NCBI RefSeq assembly: GCF_000213055.1
Contig: NZ_CM001165.1
Coordinates: 6,565,445-6,629,444 of the forward strand
Source: Streptomyces sp. Tu6071
GTDB lineage: Bacteria; Actinomycetota; Actinomycetes; Streptomycetales; Streptomycetaceae
Direction of reading: 5' to 3'
Length of the DNA: 64,000 bases
In this document: one piece after another, positions 42,068 through 50,033 of the stretch
How the letters are laid out: each line of letters starts with the position of its first letter
Numbering within the stretch: position 1 is the first letter of the stretch
Position numbers and translations under genes: made by a program
Notes under the pieces: model-generated
Seen by the model: the letters and a program-made list of their open reading frames with translations, nothing else
The model's database searches: none
Told to the model about the DNA's origin: nothing

Positions 42068-42598
42068 GTGCGTTGGACGAAACAGAGCGAACAATTCGTG
42101 TACGGAAACCGCTGGTTTCGCGTGCACCTCGCCGATGTGGAGTTGCCGGACGGACGCCATCTCGACCACTTCCTGATCCGGCAGCGCCCGGTGGCCGCGG
42201 CGACCGTCGTCAACGCGGCCGAGGAAGTGCTCCTGTTGTGGCGCCACCGCTTCATCACCGACACGTGGGGCTGGGAGTTGCCCGCGGGAGTCGTCGAGGA
42301 GGGGGAGGACCCGGAGCGGGCCGCCGCGCGGGAGCTGGAGGAGGAGTCGGGCTGGCGGCCGGGCCCCCTCCAGCACCTGCTGAGCACCGAGCCGTCGAAC
42401 GGGCTCAGCGACGCGGTCCACCACGTCTACTGGGGCGAGAGCGCCGAGTGGACGGGCGAGCCGGTCGACGCTTTCGAGTCCTCGCGCCGCGAGTGGGTGC
42501 CGCTCAAGCTCGTGCCGGACCTCGTGAGCCAGGGCCAGGTCCCGGCGGCCACGATGGCGGCGGCGCTGCTCCTGCTGCACCGGATGCGGGAGGAGTGA
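42068..42598 (+). CDS. Nudix hydrolase (ADP-ribose pyrophosphatase-like)
   Basis: A 176-residue Nudix protein. The Nudix box runs from 'GVVEEGEDPERAAA' into 'RELEEESGW' and matches Gx5Ex7REUxEExGU. The N-terminal 'NRWFRVHLADVELPDGR' strand order is that of ADP-ribose pyrophosphatases. It hydrolyses a nucleoside diphosphate linked to another group; the substrate is not assigned. GTG 42068 is preferred over ATG 42050 because AAAGGTGG (42053-42060) lies 7 bases before it. The 172-nt spacer after the TPR gene shows no clear signal. Confidence 0.9.
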   Translation: MRWTKQSEQFVYGNRWFRVHLADVELPDGRHLDHFLIRQRPVAAATVVNAAEEVLLLWRHRFITDTWGWELPAGVVEEGEDPERAAARELEEESGWRPGPLQHLLSTEPSNGLSDAVHHVYWGESAEWTGEPVDAFESSRREWVPLKLVPDLVSQGQVPAATMAAALLLLHRMREE

Positions 42599-42692
42599 CG
42601 GGCGGGAGCCGGGGTGGAGGCGGTGCGGGCGGCCGGTAGGGGCGCTGGGGCGGCCCTCGCCCCGTACCGGCCGTGCACCCCCCGGGGTCGCC

Positions 42693-43757
42693 TCAGACGA
42701 CCCGCGCGGGCTCCTCGTCAAGGTCCGAGACGTCCAGGACGAAGCGGTAGCGCACGTCGCCGCGCTCCAGGCGTTCCAGGACCTCGTTCACCCGGGCGGA
42801 GGGCAGCACCTCGACGTCCGCCGTGATGCCGTGCGTGCCGCAGAACTCCAGCATCCTGGCCGTCTCGGCGAGGCCGCCCGTGGCCGAGGAGCTGAGCTTC
42901 TTGGCGCCGAGCAGGAGGCCCATGAGCTGGACCGGGGCCTCGCCGAAGAAGCCGAGCACGCTGAGTGTGCCGTCCACGGCGACCGTCGAGAGCATCAGGT
43001 TGAGGTCGTGCGGGGCCGAGATCGTGTCGAGCACGAGGTCGAAGCGCCCGCGCGCGCCCGCCATCGCCCCCTCGTCGCTCGTCACGAGCAGCGCGCGGGC
43101 GCCGAGCCCCGTGGCGTCGGCGGCCTTGTCCGGCGTCCGGCTCAGGACGGTGACCTCGGCGCCGAGCGCGACGGCGAGCTTCACTGCCAGGTGCCCGAGG
43201 CCACCGAGACCGGCCACGGCGACCTTGCTCCCCGGGCCGATGCCGGCCGCGCGCAGCGGCTCCCACACCGTGATCCCCGCGCACATCAGCGGCGCCGCCG
43301 CAGCCGGGTCGAGCCCGGCCGGGAGATGGTGGGCGAACTTCTCGCGCAGCACGTACTCGCGGCTGTACCCGCCGTGCGTCGGCAGGCCGTCCACGCGGTC
43401 GACCGCGCCGTACGTGACGGTCGGGAACTCCGCGCAGTAGTTCTCGCGTCCGGCCAGGCACATCGGGCAGGTCCCGCAGGAGTCGACGATCGTGCCGATC
43501 GCGACCTTGTCGCCGGGGGCGAAGCCGGTCACGTCCGCGCCGGTTTCGGTGACCGTGCCGACGAACTCGTGACCGGGGACGAGCGGGCCCGTGCGCCGCC
43601 CGGCGACGTCGTTGATCTGGTGCAGGTCGCTGTGGCAGACCCCGCAGTACTCGACGCGCACGGCGAGGTCGTCGGCGCGCAGCTCGCGCCGCTCGATCGT
43701 GACGCGCTCCAGGGCGGGGGCGCCGAGGGGGTGCTGCCAGGCAGGGGTGGAACGCAT
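42693..43757 (-). CDS. Zinc-dependent NAD(P) alcohol dehydrogenase (MDR, cinnamyl/YahK-like)
   Basis: A 354-residue MDR dehydrogenase. Catalytic Zn ligands lie in 'VEYCGVCHSDLHQ' and 'PLVPGHEFVG'. Structural Zn cysteines are in 'DSCGTCPMCLAGRENYC', and the Rossmann loop is 'VAGLGGLGHLAVKLA'. The pattern resembles broad-specificity aldehyde reductases. Start ATG 43757. It is divergent from a TetR gene with two palindromes between them, so it is probably induced by a TetR ligand, perhaps a toxic aldehyde. Confidence 0.92.
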   Translation of the reverse strand: MRSTPAWQHPLGAPALERVTIERRELRADDLAVRVEYCGVCHSDLHQINDVAGRRTGPLVPGHEFVGTVTETGADVTGFAPGDKVAIGTIVDSCGTCPMCLAGRENYCAEFPTVTYGAVDRVDGLPTHGGYSREYVLREKFAHHLPAGLDPAAAAPLMCAGITVWEPLRAAGIGPGSKVAVAGLGGLGHLAVKLAVALGAEVTVLSRTPDKAADATGLGARALLVTSDEGAMAGARGRFDLVLDTISAPHDLNLMLSTVAVDGTLSVLGFFGEAPVQLMGLLLGAKKLSSSATGGLAETARMLEFCGTHGITADVEVLPSARVNEVLERLERGDVRYRFVLDVSDLDEEPARVV

Positions 43758-43772
43758 GGGGCAACTCCAGAG

Positions 43773-43790
43773 ACAGACTGTTCGGTCTGT
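43773..43790. promoter_or_regulatory. Probable TetR operator 1
   Basis: The palindrome ACAGACTGTTCGGTCTGT has perfect 6-bp arms and is typical of TetR-family sites. It lies 16 bases upstream of the dehydrogenase start. Confidence 0.72.
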
Positions 43791-43817
43791 TTCAGCGTAG
43801 GCGCTCCGGCGGCAAAA

Positions 43818-43839
43818 GCAAACCAACTGTTCTGTTTGC
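43818..43839. promoter_or_regulatory. Probable TetR operator 2
   Basis: GCAAAC and GTTTGC form perfect 6-bp arms 10 bases apart and share the inner CTGTTC with operator 1. The site lies 12 bases before the TetR start codon, suggesting autorepression. Confidence 0.6.
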
Positions 43840-43851
43840 TACCGTGACCCC

Positions 43852-44430
43852 ATGCCCGAGCTGCCCAGTACGCCGCGCGGCGCCGCCACCAGGCGCCGCA
43901 TCCTCGACGCGGCGACCGAGGAATTCGCCCTGCGCGGCATCGCCGGGGCCAGGATCGAGCGGATCATCTCCGCCGCGCACACCAACAAGGCGCAGCTCTA
44001 CGGGTACTTCGGCAACAAGGACGGGCTCTTCGCCGCAGTGATCGCCGACCGTACGAGCGACATCACCGCGAGCATCCCGTTCGACGCCGACGACCTGCCG
44101 GGCTGGGCGGTCGGGATCTACGAGCAGAACCTGTTGCGCCCCGATCTCGTCCGGCTCATCGCCTGGACCCGTCTGGAACGGCGCTCCGGCGGCCTGTTGC
44201 TCGACGACCCGGAGCACGGCACGAAGCTCGCCGCCCTCGCGCGCGCCCAGGAGGAGGGGCGGCTGCGGGCGGGGGAGCCCTATGACATCCTCGCCCTCGT
44301 CATCGCGATGGCCTGCGCCTGGTCGCCGGTGAGCAACGTGTGGGCGGCGACGGGGGACGAGCCGGAGGGCGAGCACGAGCGACGGAAGGCGTTCCTGCGC
44401 GAGGCCGTGGCGCGGGCGGTGGCACCGTAG
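43852..44430 (+). CDS. TetR-family repressor
   Basis: A 192-residue TetR protein. The HTH is 'ALRGIAGARIERIISAAHTN' followed by 'KAQLYGYFGNKDGLF', and a helical ligand domain comes after it ('MACAWSPVSNVWAATGDEPE'). It is divergent from the alcohol dehydrogenase, and two palindromes in the 94-base intergenic region are likely its sites. Ligand unknown. Confidence 0.93.
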   Translation: MPELPSTPRGAATRRRILDAATEEFALRGIAGARIERIISAAHTNKAQLYGYFGNKDGLFAAVIADRTSDITASIPFDADDLPGWAVGIYEQNLLRPDLVRLIAWTRLERRSGGLLLDDPEHGTKLAALARAQEEGRLRAGEPYDILALVIAMACAWSPVSNVWAATGDEPEGEHERRKAFLREAVARAVAP

Positions 44431-44764
44431 CCCCGTAGTGCCACTGTGAGGGCGGACGGCTCGGTCGGCTCGGTCGAGGTGACGGCCGGGGCCGCGTCCC
44501 GGCCCGCTCCCGACTGCCAGTCCGCGTCCCGCCCCGCTCCCGCCCGGGGACTGCTCGCTCCGCCCCGCTTCCCAGTCGCCGCAAGCGTCTCGCGAGGTAA
44601 ACCCCGTTTGGGCTATTTGGGACCAATGGAGTATTTGGCCCCGATACGCCCTCCCTCGGTTGCCGGAACGCGCCGATGCGCGCCGCATGGAAGGAGTGGC
44701 GCGCGTCTCTCGTGGAGGGGACCCCGGCCCCTCCGCCGCGCGCTCTCGCAGGAAGAGGGCACTC
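44431..44764 (+). promoter_or_regulatory. Upstream region of the PRC/DUF2382 gene with a sigma-B-like promoter
   Basis: A 334-nt non-coding region. An unusually AT-rich island (44598-44640) contains GTTTGG (44606-44611) and GAGTAT (44629-44634) with 17 bases between. This is close to the Streptomyces sigma-B-type pattern GTTT...GGGTAT and would fit a general-stress gene. The rest shows no recognisable signal. Confidence 0.45.
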
Positions 44765-45724
44765 ATGACTTCAGACGAGGGCTTCCTCAGCGTGGACCAG
44801 CTCGTGGGCCTGACCGCGTACGACCGGGACGGGGCCAAGGTCGGCAGCGTCGAGCAGGTCTATCGCGACGACCGCACCGGCCGCCCGGAGTGGGTGACGG
44901 TGAAGACCGGTCTGTTCGGGATGAAGGAGAGCTTCGTCCCGCTGGAAGGTGCGCGCTCGGACGCCGAGGGTCTGCACCTGGAACACGACAAGAACGCGAT
45001 CAAGGACGCCCCCCGTCTCGACGCCGGGCAGCACCTGGACGCGGCCGGTGAGGAGGAGCTGTACGCCCACTACGGGATGACGGCGACCGGCAGCGGCATG
45101 TCCGGCGGGGGCGAGGGCAAGCAGGGGGCCGCCGCACCCGGCGGGATGGACACGGAGGACGAGTCCCTCGCCGGTACCGGCCAGCGGGACAAGGCGGGCA
45201 CCACCTCCGCGGACCAGGCGGGGATGAGCGGGGCCGGCTCCGGTCTCGGCCCGGCCAACCCGAACGAGGCGACGGGTGAGAGCACCGAGCGTGAACTCGC
45301 GGGTGCCGGTGCCCGTAGCTCCTGGGACGGGGAACCCGGCGAGGAGATGATCCGCTCGGAGGAGCGCCTGCGGGTCGGTACGCAGGAGGAGGAATCCGGC
45401 CGGGCCCGGCTGCACAAGGTCGTGGTGACGGAGAACGTCACGACGACGATCCCGGTCAGTCACGAAGAGGCCAGGCTCGTGCGCGAACCGATCCGCGACG
45501 GCGATGCGGTGGACGCCTCCATCGGTGAGGAGAACGCCGAGGTCACCCTGCACGCGGAGCGCCCGGTCATCCGCAAGGAGGCCGTCGCCGTCGAGAGGGT
45601 CCACCTGGAGACGGAGCGCGTCACCGAGGAACAGGAGGTCAGCGACTCCGTCCGCAAGGAGCGCGTCGAGTACGACGACGGCGGGGCGGGCCCCGGACGC
45701 GGCGCGCCGCCCGAGGAGAGCTGA
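44765..45724 (+). CDS. PRC-barrel and DUF2382 (YsnF-like) stress protein
   Basis: A 319-residue protein. The N-terminal PRC-barrel covers ~8-75 ('VDQLVGLTAYDRDGAKVGSV', 'PEWVTVKTGLFGMKESFVPL'). A Gly/Met/Ala-rich linker (~105-200) is followed by a DUF2382 domain (~200-310: 'RSEERLRVGTQEEESGRARL', 'RPVIRKEAVAVERVHLE'). The family is linked to general and osmotic stress and has no known enzymatic activity. Start ATG 44765. A sigma-B-like promoter lies ~130 bases upstream. Confidence 0.9.
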   Translation: MTSDEGFLSVDQLVGLTAYDRDGAKVGSVEQVYRDDRTGRPEWVTVKTGLFGMKESFVPLEGARSDAEGLHLEHDKNAIKDAPRLDAGQHLDAAGEEELYAHYGMTATGSGMSGGGEGKQGAAAPGGMDTEDESLAGTGQRDKAGTTSADQAGMSGAGSGLGPANPNEATGESTERELAGAGARSSWDGEPGEEMIRSEERLRVGTQEEESGRARLHKVVVTENVTTTIPVSHEEARLVREPIRDGDAVDASIGEENAEVTLHAERPVIRKEAVAVERVHLETERVTEEQEVSDSVRKERVEYDDGGAGPGRGAPPEES

Positions 45725-45774
45725 CCGCGCGCCACGGTCGTAGCCCCGCAAGAGGGCTGAGACCCCGGTAGCGC

Positions 45775-45817
45775 GGAAGGCCCCCGGATGTCCTTTCAAG
45801 GGCGCCGGGGGCCTTCC
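45775..45817. terminator. Bidirectional terminator between convergent genes
   Basis: Perfect 13-bp arms (45775-45787 and 45805-45817) lie between the PRC/DUF2382 stop and the GNAT stop and can serve both strands. Confidence 0.85.
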
Positions 45818-45823
45818 GGGCGC

Positions 45824-46426
45824 TCAGTCCGTGATCGTCCGCGCCTCCACCTTCGGGAGAACGACCCCGTCCGAGGGGATCAGGGAGTACAGCACGGTGT
45901 CGACGCGGCCCTCGTGCACGTGCCCCGCGTTGCGCAGCACGCCCTCCCGCACGAAACCGGCCCGCTCCGCGACGGCTCGCGAGGCGTGGTTCCCCGTCGC
46001 GGCCCGCAGCTCCAGGCGCTCGAAACCGCGCTCGCCGAGCAGCCACCCGGCCACCGCCCGTGTCGCCGCGACCGCGACGCCCCGCCGCCGGGCCCAGGGC
46101 GCGACCCAGTACCCGACTTCGCTGACGAGGCCGCGCCAGTCGGTGCGGTTGAGCCCGGTCGCGCCGAGGAGACGGCCGCTCTCGCGATCGGTGATCGCCC
46201 ACTGGATGCCCTCGCCCGAGGTCCGCAGGTGGTGGCTGAGGTCCGTGCACCAGCTCCGGGCCACCTCCGCGTCGTACGGACGGGGCAGCGGCAGCCAGCG
46301 CTGGGTCTCCTCGTCGGAACACCCAAGCCGGACATCCTCGACGTCCCCCGCGTCGAAGGCGCGCAGCCGCAGATTCCCGGAGACCAGCTCCGTCTCGGCG
46401 AAGACGTCTTCCGTCCACGTACCCAT
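45824..46426 (-). CDS. GNAT N-acetyltransferase (RimJ/RimL type)
   Basis: A 200-residue acetyltransferase. The conserved fold begins 'LVSGNLRLRAFDAGDVEDV'. The acetyl-CoA loop region reads 'VAPWARRRGVAVAATRAVAG' and 'HASRAVAERAGFVREGVLRN'. RimJ/RimL-like enzymes acetylate protein N-termini or small molecules; the target is unknown. Start ATG 46426. The 176-nt region upstream, up to the Hbd stop, shows no recognised signal. Confidence 0.88.
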   Translation of the reverse strand: MGTWTEDVFAETELVSGNLRLRAFDAGDVEDVRLGCSDEETQRWLPLPRPYDAEVARSWCTDLSHHLRTSGEGIQWAITDRESGRLLGATGLNRTDWRGLVSEVGYWVAPWARRRGVAVAATRAVAGWLLGERGFERLELRAATGNHASRAVAERAGFVREGVLRNAGHVHEGRVDTVLYSLIPSDGVVLPKVEARTITD

Positions 46427-46602
46427 GCCACGCTCCCCACCTCGTCACCAGCGGGCGTCTCCCCTGGTGGCGGGGAGGCTAGCAAGGGGAGGGGGTCGCG
46501 TGCGGAGGATAAAAAGCGGGGGCGCGGAGCCTCGGGCCCGCGCCCCGTCCTGCCCTGCCGACTCCTGTCCGGCCCCTCCGTCCCGTCCGGTCCTGCCCCG
46601 GC

Positions 46603-47475
46603 CTACTGGTACGCGTAGAACCCGGAGCCCGACTTCCGCCCGAGGCGACCCGCCTCGACCATGCGGCGCAGCAGCGGCGGGGCCGCGTACAGCGGCTCCG
46701 CGTACTCCGCGTACATGCCCTCGGAGATCGAGACGATCGTGTCGAGGCCGATGAGGTCGGCGAGCTTGAGCGGACCCATCGGGTGCGCGCAGCCCAGTTC
46801 CATGCCGCTGTCGATGTCCTCGCGGCTCGCGATGCCCTGCTCGAACATGCGGATCGAGGAGAGCAGGTACGGGACGAGAAGCGCGTTGACGACGAAGCCC
46901 GAGCGGTCCTGCGCGCGGATCGCGTGCTTGCCGAGGACCTTCTCGGCCCACACGTGGGCGCGGCTGATGGTGCCCTCGGAGGTGGTGAGCGCGGGGATCA
47001 GCTCGACGAGCTTCTGCACGGGGGCCGGATTGAAGAAGTGGATGCCGATGACGTGGTCGGGGCGCGAGGTGGCCACCGCGAGCTTCACGATCGGGATCGA
47101 GGAGGTGTTGGAGGCGAGGATCGCGTCCTTGCGGGTCACGACCTGGTCCAGTACCTGGAAGATCTCCGTCTTGACCTGCTCGTTCTCGACGACGGCCTCG
47201 ATCACGAGGTCGCGGTCGGCGAACTCGCCGAGGTCGGTGGTGAAGCTGAGCCTGGACTGCGTCGCGGCCAGTTCGTCCGCCGTGAGCTTGCCGCGCTCGG
47301 CGGCCTTGGCGAGCGAGTTGCTGAGCCGGGTGCGGCCGTACTCCAGCGCGTCGCCGGTGGTCTCGGCGACCTTCACGTCGAGACCGGCGCGTGCGCAGAC
47401 CTCCGCGATTCCCGCGCCCATCTGTCCGCAGCCGACCACTCCGACGCGTGCTACATCGGCCTTGAAGTCCGTCAC
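46603..47475 (-). CDS. hbd: 3-hydroxybutyryl-CoA dehydrogenase
   Basis: A 290-residue 3-hydroxyacyl-CoA dehydrogenase. NAD-binding 'VGVVGCGQMGAGIAEVCARA' opens the protein. The catalytic His is in 'HVIGIHFFNPAPVQKLVELI', and the C-terminal domain has 'DRSGFVVNALLVPYLLSSIR' and 'HPMGPLKLADLIGLD'. It reversibly oxidises 3-hydroxybutyryl-CoA to acetoacetyl-CoA in butanoyl/ethylmalonyl-CoA or fatty-acid metabolism. GTG 47475 is chosen because the Rossmann fold starts within ten residues. Confidence 0.94.
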   Translation of the reverse strand: MTDFKADVARVGVVGCGQMGAGIAEVCARAGLDVKVAETTGDALEYGRTRLSNSLAKAAERGKLTADELAATQSRLSFTTDLGEFADRDLVIEAVVENEQVKTEIFQVLDQVVTRKDAILASNTSSIPIVKLAVATSRPDHVIGIHFFNPAPVQKLVELIPALTTSEGTISRAHVWAEKVLGKHAIRAQDRSGFVVNALLVPYLLSSIRMFEQGIASREDIDSGMELGCAHPMGPLKLADLIGLDTIVSISEGMYAEYAEPLYAAPPLLRRMVEAGRLGRKSGSGFYAYQ

Positions 47476-47738
47476 CTCGTGCCTCTCGCCGTCCGGGGAT
47501 GAAGTGTCGGGCGGCCCACGACGCGCTCCGCGTCGCGCCGCGACACCATCCCGCGCCGCGTCACGACGCACCTCGGCGCCGCGCACGACGCTTTCCGGCA
47601 TCGCGTGTGACGCACCGGGCGCCGCCGCCCAGGCGTGAACGTTACCGCGCGGTCAATGTGTGGCGGCTCCCCCGGGGAGGGCATGAGAGGGGGGTGCGCG
47701 TGTGACATGTGTGACAACCGAGCCCGTGGAGGCACCGG

Positions 47739-48995
47739 ATGGACAACAGGGGAACGCTCAGCCGCAGAGGCTTCACCGCCCTCGCCGCAGGGGTCGTGGC
47801 GGCTCTCGGCACCACGGGCGCCGCCCTCCCGAGCGGAACCGGACACGGCGGCGGCCACCCGCCGCGCGGGCGGCGGATGCGCGGGGAGTGGGTGGCGAGC
47901 GTCACCAACCGCGACTGGCCCTCGGCGCCGGGGCTGCCCGCCCCGGTCCAGCAGAACGAGCTGCTCGGCCACCTCGACACGGCCGTCGAGCGCCGTCTCG
48001 ACACCGTCATCCTCCAGGTGCGCCCCTCGGCGGACGCGCTGTGGCCCTCGCCCTACGAGCCCTGGTCGGCGTACCTCTCGGGGGAGCAGGGCAGGGACCC
48101 CGGCTACGACCCGCTCGGCTTCGCGGTGCGGGAGGCCCACAAGCGGGGGCTGGAGCTGCACGCCTGGTTCAACCCGTACCGCATCGCCGTCCACGACGAC
48201 CCGGCCCGCCTCGTGCCCACCCACCCGGCCAGGGTCAATCCGGACTGGGTCGTCACCTATCAGGGGCAGATGTACTACAACCCCGGGCTGCCCGAGGTGC
48301 GCCGGTACGTCGAGGACGCGATGCTCGACGCGGTCGCGCGCTACGACATCGACGCCGTGCACTGGGACGACTACTTCTACCCGTACCCGGTGGCCGGGCA
48401 GCCCTTCGACGACGACCGCGCCTTCGCCCTGTACGGCGGCGACTTCCCCGACCGGGCCGCCTGGCGCCGCCACAACACCGACCAGCTCGTGCGCGAGACG
48501 AGCGCCCGCATCCGCCGCCTCAAGCCGCGCGTCCGCTTCGGCATCAGCCCCTTCGGCGTGTGGCGCAACGCGAGCACCGACCCGCGCGGCTCCGACACCA
48601 CCGCCGGTGTGCAGAGCTACGACGACCTGTACGCGGACACCCTGCGCTGGGTGCGCGAGGGCTGGATCGACCACATCGTGCCGCAGCTCTACTGGAACAT
48701 CGGCTTCCCCGCCGCCGACTACGCGACTCTCGCCCGCTGGTGGGCGAAGGCCGTGCGCGGCACCGGAGTGGACCTCTACATCGGCGAGGCCCTCTACAAG
48801 GTGGGCGACCCCGCGCAGCCCGCCGCCTGGGCGGACCCCGCCGAGCTGTCCAAGCACCTCGACCTGACCGCGCGCATCCCCGAGGTGCACGGCCACGCCT
48901 TCTTCGCGGCGAAGGAGGTCGCGGCCGACCCGCTCGGCGCGATGAGCCGCGTCGTGCGGGACCACTACCGCGAGCGGGCGGCACCGCGCGGCTAG
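47739..48995 (+). CDS. Tat-exported family-10-like glycoside hydrolase (GHL10/YngK type)
   Basis: A 418-residue secreted protein with a twin-arginine signal ('SRRGFTALAAGVVAALGTTG'). The mature part is the GHL10 TIM barrel: 'GEWVASVTNRDWPSAPGLPA', 'VILQVRPSADALWPSPYEPW', 'LELHAWFNPYRIAVHDDPAR', 'DIDAVHWDDYFYPYP' and 'VRFGISPFGVWRN'. Members are thought to cleave glycans, possibly cell-wall related; specificity is unknown. Start ATG 47739. The 263-nt divergent region from hbd contains a direct repeat TGTGACA near 47699-47714. Confidence 0.9.
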   Translation: MDNRGTLSRRGFTALAAGVVAALGTTGAALPSGTGHGGGHPPRGRRMRGEWVASVTNRDWPSAPGLPAPVQQNELLGHLDTAVERRLDTVILQVRPSADALWPSPYEPWSAYLSGEQGRDPGYDPLGFAVREAHKRGLELHAWFNPYRIAVHDDPARLVPTHPARVNPDWVVTYQGQMYYNPGLPEVRRYVEDAMLDAVARYDIDAVHWDDYFYPYPVAGQPFDDDRAFALYGGDFPDRAAWRRHNTDQLVRETSARIRRLKPRVRFGISPFGVWRNASTDPRGSDTTAGVQSYDDLYADTLRWVREGWIDHIVPQLYWNIGFPAADYATLARWWAKAVRGTGVDLYIGEALYKVGDPAQPAAWADPAELSKHLDLTARIPEVHGHAFFAAKEVAADPLGAMSRVVRDHYRERAAPRG

Positions 48996-49025
48996 GAGGA
49001 GCCGCCGCGGAGGCCGCGGCCGGGG

Positions 49026-50033
49026 TCAGGGGGCGGTGTCCGGGGACTTCTCGTACGGGGGCTCCTCGTACCGGGACTTCTCGTACGGGGCCGGGCGTGC
49101 CGTACGAGAAGTCCGCGTCGCCCATTGCGTCCCCGCGATGCACAGCACCACCCCCACCGCCGCGAGCGGAGCGGCGGCCGGGAGCGACTCGCCCAGCAGC
49201 GTCACCGACCACACCAGGGTCAACAGGGGCTGTGCGAGCTGGAGTTGGCTCGCGCGGGCGACGCCGGTCTCGGCCATGCCCCGGTACCACACGAAGAGCC
49301 CGACGAAGGTGGACCCCACCGAGACCCACACGAGCCCCGCGATCCCGTGCCCGCTCCACCGCACGGGGTGCTCCAGACACAGCGCCACCACCGCGCCCAC
49401 GCCCGTCAGCGGCAGGCACGCCACGAGCGCCCACGCGCTCACCTGCCAGCCCGGCATGACCGCGGCGAGCCGCCCGCCCTCCGCGTAACTCGCCGCGCAC
49501 ACCAGGAGCGCCGCGAAGAGCAGCACGTCCCCGCGCGTGAACCCGCCCCCGCCCTGCCCCAGCGTGAACGCCAGGACGATCGCCGCGCCCGCCCCCGCCG
49601 CGGGCCAGAAGGCGCGCGGCGGCCACACGCCCGAGCGCGCGGCGGCCACGAGCGCCGTCGTGAGCGGCAACAGGCCCACCACGACCGCCGAGTGGGCCGT
49701 CGTGGACGTCTGGAGCGCGAGCGTCGTCAGGAGCGGGAAGCCGAGCACCCCGCCCCCGGCCACGACCGCGATCCCGGCCCAGTGCGCCCGTACCGGGACC
49801 CGCGCCCGCACCGCCCGCAGGAAGCCGGCGGCGACGGCGGTCGCGAGGAGGCAGCGCAGGCACACGAGCGACCACGGGCCGAAGCTTTCGAGGCCCCACG
49901 CGGTCGAGGGGAAGGTGAGCGAGAAGCACAGCACGCCGAGCGCGGCGAGGAAAAGGCCGGAGCGGGACCGAGGGGCGGTTTCCGCGTCGACCGCTATCGT
50001 GGAATCGGTGATAGCGCTATTGTCACGTCTCAT
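49026..50033 (-). CDS. EamA/DMT-family transporter
   Basis: A 335-residue ten-helix membrane protein of the drug/metabolite transporter group with two EamA repeats ('LFLAALGVLCFSLTFPSTAW', 'GIAGLVWVSVGSTFVGLFVW'). The C-terminal tail has a repeated 'YEKSxYEEPPYEKS' motif. The start ATG 50033 shares the bases CATG with the divergent MocR gene, and there is no SD, so its transcript may be leaderless. DMT exporters paired with MocR regulators often move amino acids or vitamins. Confidence 0.9.
   Translation of the reverse strand: MRRDNSAITDSTIAVDAETAPRSRSGLFLAALGVLCFSLTFPSTAWGLESFGPWSLVCLRCLLATAVAAGFLRAVRARVPVRAHWAGIAVVAGGGVLGFPLLTTLALQTSTTAHSAVVVGLLPLTTALVAAARSGVWPPRAFWPAAGAGAAIVLAFTLGQGGGGFTRGDVLLFAALLVCAASYAEGGRLAAVMPGWQVSAWALVACLPLTGVGAVVALCLEHPVRWSGHGIAGLVWVSVGSTFVGLFVWYRGMAETGVARASQLQLAQPLLTLVWSVTLLGESLPAAAPLAAVGVVLCIAGTQWATRTSRTARPAPYEKSRYEEPPYEKSPDTAP
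49993..50020. promoter_or_regulatory. Inverted repeats at the EamA/MocR divergent start
   Basis: GCTATC (49993-49998) and GATAGC (50010-50015) are perfect arms 11 bases apart. They overlap the 10-bp palindrome ATAGCGCTAT (50011-50020). The site lies within the first EamA codons and 12-39 bases before the MocR start, a probable MocR operator. Confidence 0.6.
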
